A DNA stretch of 64,000 nucleotides. Source: Halomonas sp. 328. Its GTDB lineage: Bacteria > Pseudomonadota > Gammaproteobacteria > Pseudomonadales > Halomonadaceae. The notes beneath the pieces were generated by a model. That model had not been told where the DNA came from and ran no database searches. It worked only from the letters and a program-made list of their open reading frames with translations. Position 1 is the first letter of the stretch; every line of letters begins with the position of its first letter. Shown here piece after piece: positions 35,098 to 44,836 of this stretch. The stretch covers positions 62,001 to 126,000 of the forward strand of contig NZ_JADOTW010000002.1 of the NCBI RefSeq assembly GCF_015645095.1, written 5' to 3'. Position numbers and translations under genes: made by a program.

Positions 35098-36408
35098 ATG
35101 TCACGTCACGCCCCCCAGGTCAACGAAGTCGCGGTGCTCGACGCCGAAATCAACGATGTCGACGCCTACATGACCGAGCTCGGTCAGGCCGCCCGCCAGG
35201 CCGCCGCCCGGATGCGCAGCGAAACCACCGGACGCAAGAATGCCGCCCTCGAGGCCATTGCCCGCCACCTCGACGGGGCCCGGGAGCGCCTGCTGGAAGC
35301 CAATGCCCGTGACCTGGCCCGGGGGCGCGAGAACGGCCTGGACGCGGCCCTGCTCGATCGCCTGGCCCTCGATGAGGCGCGTCTGGACGCCATGATCGAG
35401 GGCCTGCGGCAGGTCGCGGCCCTGCCCGACCCGGTGGGCGAGATCGATGGCCTGCGCGCCCGGCCCAGCGGCATCCAGGTGGGGCAGATGCGGGTGCCCC
35501 TGGGGGTGATCGGTATCATCTATGAATCCCGGCCCAACGTCACGGTGGAAGCGGCCAGCCTGTGTCTCAAGTCGGGCAACGCCTGCATCCTGCGCGGTGG
35601 TTCCGAGGCCCGTGACAGCAATGCCGCCATCGCCGCCTGCCTGCGCGCCGGCCTGGCCGAGGCCGGCCTGCCGGACGCCGCCGTGCAGGTGGTGGCCACC
35701 ACGGATCGCGCCGCGGTGGGCCGCTTGATCGCCATGCCGGAGTTCGTCGACGTGATCATTCCCCGCGGCGGCAAGTCGCTGATCGCCCGCATCTCCGCCG
35801 AGGCGCGGGTGCCGGTGATCAAGCACCTGGACGGGGTCTGCCACGTCTATGTGGACGCCAGCGCCGATCTCGACAAGGCCCTGGCCATCGCCGTCAATGC
35901 CAAGACCCAGCGCTATGGTACCTGCAACACCATGGAAACCCTGCTGCTGGACGCGCCCATCGCCGAGGTCCTGCTGCCCCAACTGGTGACCGCCTATGCC
36001 GACCATGGCGTGGAGCTGCGCGGCTGCGAGCGCAGCCGCGCCATCGCCGACCAACTGGTGGCCGCCGAGGAGGCGGACTGGGCCGCCGAGTACCTGGCCC
36101 CGGTCCTGGCGATCCGCGTGGTGGATGGCGTCGACGAGGCCATGGCGCATATCGATCGCTACGGTTCCCACCACACCGATGCCATCGTCACCGAGAACTA
36201 TGGCCTGGCACGGCGCTTCCTCGCCGAGGTCGATTCCAGCTCGGTGATGGTCAATGCGTCTACCCGCTTCGCCGATGGCTTCGAGTATGGCCTGGGCGCG
36301 GAGATCGGCATCTCCACCGACAAGCTGCATGCCCGGGGCCCGGTGGGGCTGGAGGGGCTGACCACCCGCAAGTACGTGGTGCTGGGGGATGGCCATATCC
36401 GTGGCTGA
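35098..36408 (+). CDS. proA: Gamma-glutamyl phosphate reductase
   Basis: This 436-residue NADPH-dependent enzyme makes glutamate-5-semialdehyde in proline synthesis. The family segments [29 protein letters not shown]-like [11 protein letters not shown], and the active-site cysteine in [12 protein letters not shown] are present. ATG 35098 gives an N-terminus about 20 residues longer than E. coli ProA. The frame is open further upstream but lacks family similarity there. It overlaps nadD by 20 bp. In moderate halophiles, proline can also serve as an osmolyte. Confidence 0.96.
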   Translation: MSRHAPQVNEVAVLDAEINDVDAYMTELGQAARQAAARMRSETTGRKNAALEAIARHLDGARERLLEANARDLARGRENGLDAALLDRLALDEARLDAMIEGLRQVAALPDPVGEIDGLRARPSGIQVGQMRVPLGVIGIIYESRPNVTVEAASLCLKSGNACILRGGSEARDSNAAIAACLRAGLAEAGLPDAAVQVVATTDRAAVGRLIAMPEFVDVIIPRGGKSLIARISAEARVPVIKHLDGVCHVYVDASADLDKALAIAVNAKTQRYGTCNTMETLLLDAPIAEVLLPQLVTAYADHGVELRGCERSRAIADQLVAAEEADWAAEYLAPVLAIRVVDGVDEAMAHIDRYGSHHTDAIVTENYGLARRFLAEVDSSSVMVNASTRFADGFEYGLGAEIGISTDKLHARGPVGLEGLTTRKYVVLGDGHIRG

Positions 36409-37096
36409 GGGTGATCCGACCGCCGCCCCGGCGGTGGCCATGCTGGGCGGCACCTTCGATCCGGTGCATCTGGGGCATCTGCGCAGCGCCGTGGAGCTGC
36501 GCGAGGTGCTGGGTCTCGATCGCGTGCAGATGATCCCGGCTCATCTGCCCCCCCATCGCGCCGCCCCCGGGGTCTCAAGCCGCGAGCGCCTGGCCATGCT
36601 GCGCCTGGGCATCGGCGACACGCCGGGGCTGGTGGCCGACGACCGCGAGCTGCGCCGCGACGGCCCCTCCTATTCGGTGGATACCCTGGCCAGCCTGCGC
36701 GCCGAACTCGGCGAGCGGGCTCGGTTGATCATGGCGGTGGGCCACGACGCCTTCCTCAAGCTGGCCGAGTGGCGAGACCCCGAGGGGCTCTTCGCCCAGG
36801 CCCATGTGGTGGTGATCGAGCGCCCCGACCACGATGCTCCCTTGCCGCCACCGCTGCGGGCCCTGCTGGCCGGTCGCGAGGTGACCTCCGTCGCGGCCCT
36901 GATGGCGGCGTCCCGCGGCCGGCTATTGCGTCTGTCGCTACCGACCCGGCTGGCGATCTCCGCCACCGGCATCCGTCGCCGCCTGGCCGAGGGGCGTTCG
37001 GTGCGCTACCTGCTGCCCGAACCGGTACGCCGGCATATTGAATCCCGTGGCCTTTATCGTGGCGATGGCGCTGCTCCCGACGGCGAGACGCGATAG
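36389..37096 (+). CDS. nadD: Nicotinate-nucleotide adenylyltransferase
   Basis: This 235-residue nucleotidyltransferase converts nicotinate mononucleotide to deamido-NAD. It has the [15 protein letters not shown] motif with the catalytic (T/H)xGH pair and an [12 protein letters not shown] (ISSTxIR-like) motif near the end. The start is uncertain: ATG 36389 overlaps proA by 20 bp, and GTG 36401 by 8 bp. Position between proA and rsfS is the conserved order. Confidence 0.96.
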   Translation: MAISVAEGDPTAAPAVAMLGGTFDPVHLGHLRSAVELREVLGLDRVQMIPAHLPPHRAAPGVSSRERLAMLRLGIGDTPGLVADDRELRRDGPSYSVDTLASLRAELGERARLIMAVGHDAFLKLAEWRDPEGLFAQAHVVVIERPDHDAPLPPPLRALLAGREVTSVAALMAASRGRLLRLSLPTRLAISATGIRRRLAEGRSVRYLLPEPVRRHIESRGLYRGDGAAPDGETR

Positions 37097-37133
37097 AATG
37101 GCGTTTTAGACTCCTGTCATGACACGAGGCGCT

Positions 37134-37490
37134 ATGCATATCGACTCCCTCAAGACCCTGGTGGTGGATGCCCTGGAAGAGCTCAAGGCCCAGGACATCA
37201 CCCTGCTGGATGTCTCCAACCTGACCAGTGTCACCGACCTGATGCTGGTGGCCAGCGGCACCTCCAACCGCCATGTGGCGGCGCTGGCCAATAACGTGGT
37301 GGAAAAGGCCAAGGCCGCGGGGCTCCAGCCCCTGGGTACCGAGGGCCGTGCCGGAGACGACTGGGTGCTGGTGGACCTGGGTGACCTGGTGGTGCACGTG
37401 ATGTTGCCGGAGACCCGTCGCCTCTACGACCTGGAGCGACTCTGGGCCGACCTGCCCGCCGACGGGGAGCGCCGCGGGGGCGCGGTGTGA
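37134..37490 (+). CDS. rsfS: Ribosomal silencing factor RsfS
   Basis: This 118-residue protein binds L14 (uL14) and prevents 30S/50S joining under starvation. The segment [22 protein letters not shown] and the SGTSNRHV and [14 protein letters not shown] stretches are family hallmarks. ATG 37134 has GAGG at 37126-37129, whereas in-frame ATG 37119 has no Shine-Dalgarno. The gene ends GTGTGA, overlapping the rlmH start. Confidence 0.95.
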   Translation: MHIDSLKTLVVDALEELKAQDITLLDVSNLTSVTDLMLVASGTSNRHVAALANNVVEKAKAAGLQPLGTEGRAGDDWVLVDLGDLVVHVMLPETRRLYDLERLWADLPADGERRGGAV

Positions 37491-37954
37491 AGATCAAGCT
37501 GGTGGCGGTGGGCAATCGCATGCCCGCCTGGGTGGAGGCCGGGGTGGCCGAGTATCGCAAGCGCCTGCCGCGGGACTTCGCCCTGGAGATCGTCGAGATC
37601 GCTCCGGGCGCCCGGGGCAAGAACAGCGACCCGGCCCGGGCCGTGGCCCAGGAGGCGGAACGCATTCGCGAGCGCCTCAGGGGCAACGAGCACCGGGTGG
37701 CGCTCGAGGTGGGAGGCAAGCCCTGGAGCACCGAGCAGCTGGCCCGGGAGGCTGAGGGGTGGCGCCTGGAGGGCCGCGACGTGGCTCTGCTGGTGGGTGG
37801 CCCCGACGGCCTGGAACCGGGACTCTCCGCGAGTGCCGACCAGCGCTGGTCGCTGTCGCCGCTGACCCTGCCGCACCCCCTGGTGCGCATCCTGCTCGCC
37901 GAGCAGCTCTACCGGGCCTGGACCCTGCTGGTCGGCCACCCCTATCACCGTTGA
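37487..37954 (+). CDS. rlmH: 23S rRNA pseudouridine-1915 N3-methyltransferase
   Basis: This 155-residue SPOUT methyltransferase methylates pseudouridine 1915 in 23S rRNA helix 69. The start ([17 protein letters not shown]), the AdoMet-binding knot ([14 protein letters not shown]) and the C-terminal [21 protein letters not shown]...HPYHR match E. coli RlmH, which is 155 aa. Start is GTG, sharing bases with the rsfS stop (GTGA), so translation is coupled. Confidence 0.97.
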   Translation: MKIKLVAVGNRMPAWVEAGVAEYRKRLPRDFALEIVEIAPGARGKNSDPARAVAQEAERIRERLRGNEHRVALEVGGKPWSTEQLAREAEGWRLEGRDVALLVGGPDGLEPGLSASADQRWSLSPLTLPHPLVRILLAEQLYRAWTLLVGHPYHR

Positions 37955-37981
37955 GCGAGTTCATGTCGCCGAGCCTTATTC

Positions 37982-39883
37982 ATGCGTAATTCTCGCCAGG
38001 CGCTGAAGAACCCCGAGCAGGAAGTGCGCATCTTCCGCTGGCGCTCGCTGCTGGCGGCCTTCCTGGTGGTGGCCCTGACCGCCACCCTGATGGGTCGCCT
38101 GGCCTACCTGCAGGTGGTGCAGCACGAGGTCTATATCACCCGCTCGGAGAAGAACCGGGTGCGGGTCGAACCGCTGCCTCCGACCCGTGGGCTGATCTAT
38201 GACCGCAACGGCGTGCTGCTGGCCGAGAATCGCCCCACCTACAACCTGACCCTGGTGCGCGAGCGGGTCGAGGACCTGGAGGCGACACTGGCGCTGTTGG
38301 TGGAGTTGCTCGAGTTGCCGGAGGATGAAGTGGAGGCCTTCCGCGAGCGCTCCCGACAGCGTCAGCGGCCCTTCCAGCCGGCGCTGCTGATGAGTGACCT
38401 GGACGAAGTGCAGATCGCTCGCCTGGCGGTCAATCGCCACCGCCTGCCCGGCGTCGAGGTAGAGGCGCAACTGCTGCGCTACTACCCGGATGCCGAGATC
38501 ATGGCCCACGCCCTGGGCTATGTGGGGCGCATCAATGCCGAAGAGCTGCAGACCCTGGACACCGGCAACTACGCGGGCACCCACTTCATCGGCAAGACCG
38601 GGGTGGAACGCCAGTACGAGAGCCTGCTGCATGGCCAGGCGGGGCTGCGTCAGGTGGAGACCAATGCCCGAGGGCGGGTATTGCGGGAGTTGGGGCGGAG
38701 TGACCCGGTGCCCGGGCAGAACCTGACCCTGACCCTCGACAAGGAACTGCAGACCCTGGCCTATGAACTGCTCGATGGTCGCCGTGGCTCCATCGTTGCC
38801 ATCGAGCCGGCCAGTGGCGAGATCCTCGCCATGGTCTCCGCCCCCGGTTTCGACAGCAACCAGTTCGTCACCGGTATCGATACCGCTTCCTACCGGGCAT
38901 TGCAGGACGATATCGACCTGCCGCTGTTCAATCGCGCCATCCGTGGCCAGTACCCGCCGGGCTCTACCATCAAGCCCTTCCTGGCCCTGGCTGGCCTGGC
39001 GGAAGGGGTGATCACCCCGGATACCGTGGTGCGTGACCCCGGCTACTACCAGTTGCCCAATGATACCCGGCGCTACCGCAACTGGCTGCGCTGGGGGCAT
39101 GGGCGGGTCGACATGGAGCGTTCCATCGCCGTCTCCAACAACACCTACTACTACCAGTTGGCCCATGAGCTGGGGATCGATCGCCTGCATATGCACATGA
39201 CGCGCTTCGGCTTCGGCCAGCGGGTCGGGCACGACGTCTTCGGCGAGAGCGCTGCCCTGATGCCCTCCCGGGAGTGGAAGCGGGGACGCTTCAACCAGCC
39301 CTGGTACCCCGGCGAGACCCTCTCGGTGGGCATCGGCCAGGGCTACTGGATGGTCACGCCCCTGCAGCTGGCCACCGCCACCGCCGTGCTGGCCAACCGT
39401 GGTGAGTGGATCACGCCGCACCTGGCCCGGGCGGTGGGGGACGAGCCGGTGGTCATGGCCCCCGCACCGGAATCGGTTCACCTCGAGAATGACCAGTGGT
39501 GGGACCGGGTCTTCTCCGGCATGGAAAAGGTGCTGACCGGCCATGAGGGCACGGCACGCCGCACCGGCGTCGGCCTGGAGTACCGCATGGGGGGCAAGTC
39601 GGGGACCGCCCAGGTCTTCTCCCTGGGGCAGGATCAGCGTTACAACGCCGAGGAACTCGCCGAGCGGCTGCGTGACCACGCCCTCTTCATGGCCTTCGCG
39701 CCCCTGGAGGAGCCGCGGATCGCGGTCTCGGTGATCGTCGAGAACGCCGGCGGCGGGAGTACCCATGCGGCGCACCTGGCCCGCGCCATGACCGACGCCT
39801 GGTTGCTGGAGGAGGAGGCCCCCGAGGTGGAGGAGTTGCGCGAGCGTATCGAGAGCGACAACGGCAGGGTGGCCGGAAACTGA
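37982..39883 (+). CDS. mrdA: Penicillin-binding protein 2 (elongation transpeptidase)
   Basis: This 633-residue, class B PBP has one N-terminal helix (about 19-42), a dimerisation/pedestal domain and a transpeptidase domain. The active-site Ser328 sits in PPGSTIKP (SxxK), followed by SNN (SxN) and KSGTAQ (KTG type). It cross-links murein during lateral wall growth with its partner RodA, encoded 1 bp later. The C-terminus is acidic. No beta-lactam resistance change is recognisable by eye. Confidence 0.97.
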   Translation: MRNSRQALKNPEQEVRIFRWRSLLAAFLVVALTATLMGRLAYLQVVQHEVYITRSEKNRVRVEPLPPTRGLIYDRNGVLLAENRPTYNLTLVRERVEDLEATLALLVELLELPEDEVEAFRERSRQRQRPFQPALLMSDLDEVQIARLAVNRHRLPGVEVEAQLLRYYPDAEIMAHALGYVGRINAEELQTLDTGNYAGTHFIGKTGVERQYESLLHGQAGLRQVETNARGRVLRELGRSDPVPGQNLTLTLDKELQTLAYELLDGRRGSIVAIEPASGEILAMVSAPGFDSNQFVTGIDTASYRALQDDIDLPLFNRAIRGQYPPGSTIKPFLALAGLAEGVITPDTVVRDPGYYQLPNDTRRYRNWLRWGHGRVDMERSIAVSNNTYYYQLAHELGIDRLHMHMTRFGFGQRVGHDVFGESAALMPSREWKRGRFNQPWYPGETLSVGIGQGYWMVTPLQLATATAVLANRGEWITPHLARAVGDEPVVMAPAPESVHLENDQWWDRVFSGMEKVLTGHEGTARRTGVGLEYRMGGKSGTAQVFSLGQDQRYNAEELAERLRDHALFMAFAPLEEPRIAVSVIVENAGGGSTHAAHLARAMTDAWLLEEEAPEVEELRERIESDNGRVAGN

Positions 39884-39884
39884 T

Positions 39885-41045
39885 ATGAATCGATTCGAAC
39901 AGCTGGCGCCGTGGCGTTCGCGTCCGGTGCGTCCCCCGCAGAGTGGTATCTCGCGACGCAAGTCGGTGTGGACCCGGTTGCACCTGGACCCCTGGCTGCT
40001 GGCGTTGTTGCTGGTGCTGATGGGGGGTGGCCTGATGGTGCTCTTCAGTGCCAGCGGCCAGCGCCTGCCGGTGGTCCAGGCCCAGGCGACCCGCTTCGTC
40101 GCCGCCCTGGTGGTGATGCTGCTGCTGGCGCGGCTGTCGCCGGCCAGCCTGATGCGCTGGGCGCCCGTGGTCTATGGCGGCGGACTCCTGATGCTGATCG
40201 CCGTGGAGATCATGGGGGATATCGGCATGGGCGCCAAGCGCTGGCTGGTAATCCCCGGGGTGATGCGTTTCCAGCCGTCGGAGCTGATGAAACTGGCCAT
40301 GCCGATGATGGTGGCCGCCTACCTGTGCCGCCGTCCGCTGCCGCCGCGCTGGCAAGACCTGCTGGTGTGTGGCGTCCTGCTGGCGCTGCCGGTGTTGCTG
40401 ATCGCCCGCCAGCCGGACCTGGGCACCTCCTTGCTGGTGGCCTGCTCGGGCGTCTTCGTGATCCTGCTGGCGGGACTCTCCTGGCGCTTTATCCTGGCCA
40501 TGGGGGCGTTGGCCGCCGCCGCCTTGCCGCTGCTGTGGATGAACATGCACAACTACCAGCGCCAGCGGGTGCTGACCTTCCTCAATCCGGAGAGCGATCC
40601 GCTGGGCGCGGGCTGGAACATCATCCAGTCGACCACCGCCATCGGTAGCGGCGGCCTCACCGGCAAGGGCTGGCTCGGGGGCACCCAGTCGCAGCTGGAA
40701 TTCCTGCCCGAGCGCCACACCGACTTTATCGTCGCGGTGCTGGGCGAGGAGTTCGGCCTGGTGGGCATGCTGACGGTGCTGGTGCTCTACCTGCTGATCA
40801 TCGGTCGCGGCCTATGGCTGGCCAACACCGCCCAGGACAGCTTCGGACGCCTGCTGGCCGGCAGTATCGTGCTGACCTTCTTTATCTATGTGTTCGTCAA
40901 CGTGGGCATGGTCAGCGGGATCCTGCCGGTGGTCGGGGTGCCCCTGCCACTGGTCAGCTATGGCGGTACCTCCAGCGTGACCTTGCTGGCCGGTTTCGGT
41001 ATTCTCATGGCCATTCAGGCCCACCGTCGGCTACTGCCCAGATAG
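39885..41045 (+). CDS. mrdB: RodA, peptidoglycan glycosyltransferase of the elongasome
   Basis: This 386-residue SEDS protein has about ten membrane helices and the conserved segments IPGVMRFQPSELMKLAMP, QPDLGTSLLV, FLPERHTDFIVAVLGEEFG and GVPLPLVSYGGTSSV. It polymerises glycan strands from lipid II as the partner of PBP2. A cytoplasmic N-terminal tail of about 45 residues precedes the first helix. Its start is only 1 bp after the mrdA stop. Confidence 0.97.
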   Translation: MNRFEQLAPWRSRPVRPPQSGISRRKSVWTRLHLDPWLLALLLVLMGGGLMVLFSASGQRLPVVQAQATRFVAALVVMLLLARLSPASLMRWAPVVYGGGLLMLIAVEIMGDIGMGAKRWLVIPGVMRFQPSELMKLAMPMMVAAYLCRRPLPPRWQDLLVCGVLLALPVLLIARQPDLGTSLLVACSGVFVILLAGLSWRFILAMGALAAAALPLLWMNMHNYQRQRVLTFLNPESDPLGAGWNIIQSTTAIGSGGLTGKGWLGGTQSQLEFLPERHTDFIVAVLGEEFGLVGMLTVLVLYLLIIGRGLWLANTAQDSFGRLLAGSIVLTFFIYVFVNVGMVSGILPVVGVPLPLVSYGGTSSVTLLAGFGILMAIQAHRRLLPR

Positions 41046-41073
41046 TGGCGGCATACCAGGGAGAGGAGAGACG

Positions 41074-42096
41074 ATGAAGCGAGTGAAAGCCGGCTCGGCC
41101 TGGCTGTTGAGCCTGGGGCTGGGAGTGATGCTACCGGCCCAGGCCGCCGACTTCGATCCCGCCGAGCACGACGGGGTGGCGGCGCTGGTGGCGGAGCTGA
41201 GCGCCCGGGAGATTCCGGCAGAGTGGCTCAACGAGCAATTGCGGGCCGCGGTCTTCCAGCAGAGCGTGCTGGATGCCATGGCCGGCGCCGCCGAGCGTCG
41301 CCTGCGCTGGGACGAGTACCGTGCCATCTTCATGCAGCCGGAGCGGGTCGCCGAAGGGGTCGACTTTATCGACGCCCATCATGAGGCCTTCGCCCGCGCC
41401 GAGTCGGAGTTCGGCGTGCCCCCGGAGGTCATCGCCGCCATCATCGGCGTCGAGACCCGCTTCGGCCAGTTCAAGGGGCGCCACCGGGTGCTCGATTCCC
41501 TGGCGACCCTGGCCTTCCACCATCCACGGCGCGGCGACTTCTTCCGCGGCGAGCTGGCCGCCTTCCTGGAGATCACCCATGAGCAGGGCGTCGAGCCCGG
41601 CGAGATGATGGGGTCCTATGCCGGTGCCATGGGTTACCCCCAATTCATTCCCACCAGTTATCGCGCCTATGCGGTGGACTTCGACGGCGATGGCATTCGC
41701 GACCTCTGGTTCAACCCGGTCGATGCCATCGGCAGCGTCGCCAACTACTTCGCCGAGCACCGCTGGCGCCCGGGCGAGCCGATCTACGCCGACGCCGAGG
41801 GACCGGAAGCGCTCCCGGATGGTATCGACTTCAACCGGACCCGGCCTCCCTATGCCGAGCTGGGTCGCCTCGCTTCGGTTGGGATCGGGCCGATGAATGG
41901 TGCCTACGACGAGGACGCCCGGGTGATTCCCCTGGCCCTGGACTACCAGGATGAGGCCGGCGATATCCATTACCGCTATCGCCTGGGGCACCATAACTTC
42001 TATGTGATCACCCGCTACAACCATAGCCATCTCTATGCCATGGCGGTCACCGAGCTGGCCGAGGCCATCGCCGCGGCCCGGGAGGAGGACGCATGA
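41074..42096 (+). CDS. mltB: Lytic murein transglycosylase B (MltB/SltB family)
   Basis: This 340-residue protein has a Sec signal peptide (about 1-24, ending AQAAD) without a lipobox, so it is a soluble periplasmic member (as in SltB1 of Pseudomonas) rather than a lipoprotein. The catalytic Glu is in IIGVETRFGQ; MGYPQFIPTSYRAYAVDFDGDG is a family segment. It cleaves glycan strands to 1,6-anhydromuropeptides and pairs naturally with mrdAB. A strong purine run (GGGAGAGGAGAG) precedes the ATG. It overlaps rlpA by 4 bp. Confidence 0.95.
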   Translation: MKRVKAGSAWLLSLGLGVMLPAQAADFDPAEHDGVAALVAELSAREIPAEWLNEQLRAAVFQQSVLDAMAGAAERRLRWDEYRAIFMQPERVAEGVDFIDAHHEAFARAESEFGVPPEVIAAIIGVETRFGQFKGRHRVLDSLATLAFHHPRRGDFFRGELAAFLEITHEQGVEPGEMMGSYAGAMGYPQFIPTSYRAYAVDFDGDGIRDLWFNPVDAIGSVANYFAEHRWRPGEPIYADAEGPEALPDGIDFNRTRPPYAELGRLASVGIGPMNGAYDEDARVIPLALDYQDEAGDIHYRYRLGHHNFYVITRYNHSHLYAMAVTELAEAIAAAREEDA

Positions 42097-43043
42097 AGGT
42101 CACTCCCCTGAGCCTGCTGGCGATCGCGGCACTGCTGGCGGGCTGTGCCAGTGGCGGGGGGGGCAGCAGTGCCCCGGCGCCCGGCGACGCCGCGGCGAGT
42201 GCCACCGAGACCGCCACCGGACGCTACGCCCGGGCCAGCGATGCCTATCCGGAGTTGCCCCCGGACGTCTCCGATGTGCCGGATGCGGTGCCGCGGATCG
42301 AACCTCGTTCCCGGGGCGGCAATCGCTCCCCCTATCAGGTGTGGGGCCAGAGCTATCGGGTGCTGGATGACGCCCGAGGCTATCGACGCTCCGGTATCGC
42401 TTCCTGGTATGGGGAGAAGTTTCACGGCTACGCCACCTCCAATGGCGAAATCTACGACATGTACAAGATGAGCGCCGCCCACCGCTCGCTGCCGCTGCCC
42501 ACCTATGCCCGGGTCACCAGCCAGGTCAATGGCCAGTCGGTGATCGTGCGAATCAATGATCGCGGCCCCTTCCATGAGGATCGCGAGATCGATCTCTCCT
42601 ATGCCGCCGCGGCGCGCCTGGGGATCCTCGACGCCGGTACCGGCCGGGTCACGGTGGAGGCCATCGACCCCGAGGAGTGGTTGGCCCGGAATGGCCAGTC
42701 GACCGCGCCCCGGGCGACGCCGACCGAGCGCGGCCCGACCGAGCCCCGCCCAGCGAGCGCATCGGTCGAGCCTGCCCCGGCGACCCAGGCCCCGTCAGGT
42801 GAGCAGGCGGTGCCCGGCGAGCCTCTCTTTCTGCAGGTGGCCGCCCTTGGCTCGTCGGGCAATGCCCAGGAACTCAAGGCCCGCCTCGAGGCCGAGCTGG
42901 GGCACCCGGTGCGGGTGGAGAGCCAGGCCGGCATCCACCGGGTCCAGGTGGGGCCGGTGGCCGATGCCGGGCGCCTCGACCCGCTGCGCGATGCCCTGCG
43001 TCGGGCCGGCTTCGCCCAGACCCTGCTGATTCGCCAAGAGTAA
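42093..43043 (+). CDS. rlpA: RlpA, septal lipoprotein lytic transglycosylase
   Basis: This 316-residue protein has a lipobox (LLAGCAS) after a short signal, a double-psi beta-barrel domain (about 105-195) with the catalytic His/Asp region (ASWYGEKFHGYATSNGE ... VRINDRGPF) and a C-terminal SPOR domain (about 245-316) for denuded septal glycan. The linker between is Pro/Thr/Ala-rich. It is an outer-membrane lipoprotein that cleaves naked glycan strands in Pseudomonas. Translation is coupled to mltB (ATGA overlap). Confidence 0.95.
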   Translation: MKVTPLSLLAIAALLAGCASGGGGSSAPAPGDAAASATETATGRYARASDAYPELPPDVSDVPDAVPRIEPRSRGGNRSPYQVWGQSYRVLDDARGYRRSGIASWYGEKFHGYATSNGEIYDMYKMSAAHRSLPLPTYARVTSQVNGQSVIVRINDRGPFHEDREIDLSYAAAARLGILDAGTGRVTVEAIDPEEWLARNGQSTAPRATPTERGPTEPRPASASVEPAPATQAPSGEQAVPGEPLFLQVAALGSSGNAQELKARLEAELGHPVRVESQAGIHRVQVGPVADAGRLDPLRDALRRAGFAQTLLIRQE

Positions 43044-43084
43044 CGATTGTCTTCCCCATGTATTTATCGATGAGATATCGCCCT

Positions 43085-44275
43085 ATGAGCCAGTTGTCAC
43101 TTCGTTTGCCGCTGCGGCGCCTGCTCGGCACCCTGTTGCTCTGTGTCGCTACCCTGAGCCTGTCGGCCCAGGCCCAGCAGCCGACGCCCCAGACCATGAT
43201 TCCGGCCCCGCCCCAACTGGCCGCCAGCTCCTGGATCCTGATGGATGCCAACAGCGGCGAGGTGCTGGTGGAGCACAACGCCGACGAGCGCCTGCCGCCG
43301 GCCAGCCTCACCAAGCTGATGACCGCCTACCTGGTGGAGCGGGAGCTCGATCAGGGCAATATCGCCATGGAGGATCCGGTGACCATCAGCGAGCGCGCCT
43401 GGCGCACCGGGGGCTCGAAGATGTTCGTCGAGGTGGGGACCCAGGTCTCCATCCATGATCTGCTCTACGGCATCATCATCCAGTCCGGCAACGATGCCAG
43501 CGTCGCCGTGGCCGAGCACCTGGCCGGTGGCGAGCGTCCCTTCGCCGACCTGATGAACCAGCACGCTACCCGCCTGGGCATGCACAACACCAACTTCGTC
43601 AATGCCACCGGCCTGCCGGATGCCGATCACTACTCTTCGGCCCGAGACATGGCGCTGCTCTCCCGCTACATCATCAACGACTACCCCGAGCACTACGCGG
43701 TCTACTCGGAGCGCTACTTCACCTATAACGGCATTCGTCAGCCCAATCGCAATCGCCTGCTGTGGCGCGATCCTTCGGTGGATGGCCTCAAGACCGGCCA
43801 CACCAGCGAGGCCGGCTACTGCCTGGTCGCTTCCGCCGAGCGTGATGGCATGCGGCTGATCTCGGTGGTGATGGGCACCGCCTCCGAAGAGGCACGGGCC
43901 CAGGAGACCCAGAAGCTGCTCAGCTACGGCTTCCGCTATTACGAGACCCTCAAGGTGTATGAGGAGGATGAGGTCGTCGCTACCCCGCGCATCTGGGGTG
44001 GCGAGGTGGATGAGCTGAGCCTGGGTGTCGACGGCGCGCTGTGGGCCACCGTGCCCCGTGCGCGCAACGAGGGCCTCAATGCCCGGCTGAGCCTGCCCGA
44101 CGCCATCAATGCCCCGGTGGCCGCCGGCGAGCGGGTCGGTACTCTCCAGGTGGTACTGGGCGACGAGGTGGTGGCCGAACGCCCCCTGGTGGCCCTGGAG
44201 CCGGTGGAGCAGGGCGGCTTGTTCAAGCGCCTGCTGGACGCCATTCGCCAGTTTATCAGCGGTTTCTTTAGCTGA
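43085..44275 (+). CDS. dacA: D-alanyl-D-alanine carboxypeptidase (PBP5/6 type)
   Basis: This 396-residue low-molecular-weight PBP has a signal peptide ending in SAQAQQ and the motifs SLTK (Ser74), SGN and KTG (LKTGHTSEAGYC). After the S11 peptidase domain comes the PBP5 C-terminal beta domain and an amphipathic membrane-anchor helix (LFKRLLDAIRQFISGFF). It trims pentapeptides to tetrapeptides in the periplasm. An upstream in-frame ATG at 43058 is possible. No terminator is apparent after it. A dispersed repeat follows at 44311. Confidence 0.95.
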   Translation: MSQLSLRLPLRRLLGTLLLCVATLSLSAQAQQPTPQTMIPAPPQLAASSWILMDANSGEVLVEHNADERLPPASLTKLMTAYLVERELDQGNIAMEDPVTISERAWRTGGSKMFVEVGTQVSIHDLLYGIIIQSGNDASVAVAEHLAGGERPFADLMNQHATRLGMHNTNFVNATGLPDADHYSSARDMALLSRYIINDYPEHYAVYSERYFTYNGIRQPNRNRLLWRDPSVDGLKTGHTSEAGYCLVASAERDGMRLISVVMGTASEEARAQETQKLLSYGFRYYETLKVYEEDEVVATPRIWGGEVDELSLGVDGALWATVPRARNEGLNARLSLPDAINAPVAAGERVGTLQVVLGDEVVAERPLVALEPVEQGGLFKRLLDAIRQFISGFFS

Positions 44276-44310
44276 TCCTTGAGTTCCTGAGCCCCACCGC
44301 CCCCGATGGA

Positions 44311-44420
44311 AATGGCTAAGGGGCGCTGGGGACAGGCCGGAGCGGGGGTCCTATGCCAGGGATGGCATCGGTAGCGCCCAGGGAGGGGTTCACAGCGCCC
44401 CGCGATGGCCTGTCCTCAGG
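44311..44420 (-). repeat. 110-bp dispersed structured repeat, copy B (inverted)
   Basis: This is the reverse-complement partner of the repeat at 28766-28875, matching at about 97 of 110 bases. It sits between dacA and ybeD. In this copy GGACAGGCC and GGCCTGTCC form an additional internal inverted pair. Confidence 0.88.
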
Positions 44421-44470
44421 TTAGCCCCGTGAAAGCGTGTTAACTGCGATAGCCCTGCCTCAACGCTCCC

Positions 44471-44499
44471 TTGGTGGCAGGGGATAGGTTGAGTAGAAT
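44471..44499 (+). promoter_or_regulatory. Sigma-70-like promoter for ybeD-lipB
   Basis: TTGGTG (44471-44476), a 17-bp spacer and TAGAAT (44494-44499) lie 31 bp before the ybeD ATG. Confidence 0.5.
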
Positions 44500-44527
44500 A
44501 CTCGGACATGACTTGCGTCGAGTATTC
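44496..44527. promoter_or_regulatory. Inverted repeat overlapping the ybeD -10 and leader
   Basis: Perfect 8-bp arms GAATACTC (44496-44503) and GAGTATTC (44520-44527) are 16 bp apart. They cover the end of the -10 hexamer, the probable transcription start and the translation-initiation region, so they could be an operator or an mRNA hairpin. Confidence 0.5.
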
Positions 44528-44530
44528 CTC

Positions 44531-44836
44531 ATGAGCGACAACTCCCTGCGTGACCTGCGCCAGGCCCCTGGCGGCGCGGCGCGTCCCAAGGTCGAATTCC
44601 CCTGTGACTACCCGCTGAAGATCGTCGGCGACGCCGCCGACGACTTTCGCGCGACCGTGGTGGCCATCGTCGAGACCCATGCACCGGGCTTCGACCGCAC
44701 CAGCATTCAGGTGGTGGACAGCCGCAACGGCCGCTTCCAGTCGGTGCGCCTGACCATCACCGCCGAAGGCGAGGCCCACCTGCAGCGCCTGTTCACCGCC
44801 CTCAAGGCCACCGGCCGCGTGCATATGGTGGTGTGA
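44531..44836 (+). CDS. ybeD: YbeD family (DUF493) regulatory protein
   Basis: This 101-residue cytoplasmic protein has an ACT-like fold in the family ([13 protein letters not shown], then [19 protein letters not shown]). Its position between dacA and lipB is conserved in Gammaproteobacteria, suggesting a link to lipoate metabolism that is not well defined. ATG 44531 was chosen for family agreement; the Shine-Dalgarno is weak. The stop overlaps the lipB start (TGATG). Confidence 0.93.
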   Translation: MSDNSLRDLRQAPGGAARPKVEFPCDYPLKIVGDAADDFRATVVAIVETHAPGFDRTSIQVVDSRNGRFQSVRLTITAEGEAHLQRLFTALKATGRVHMVV

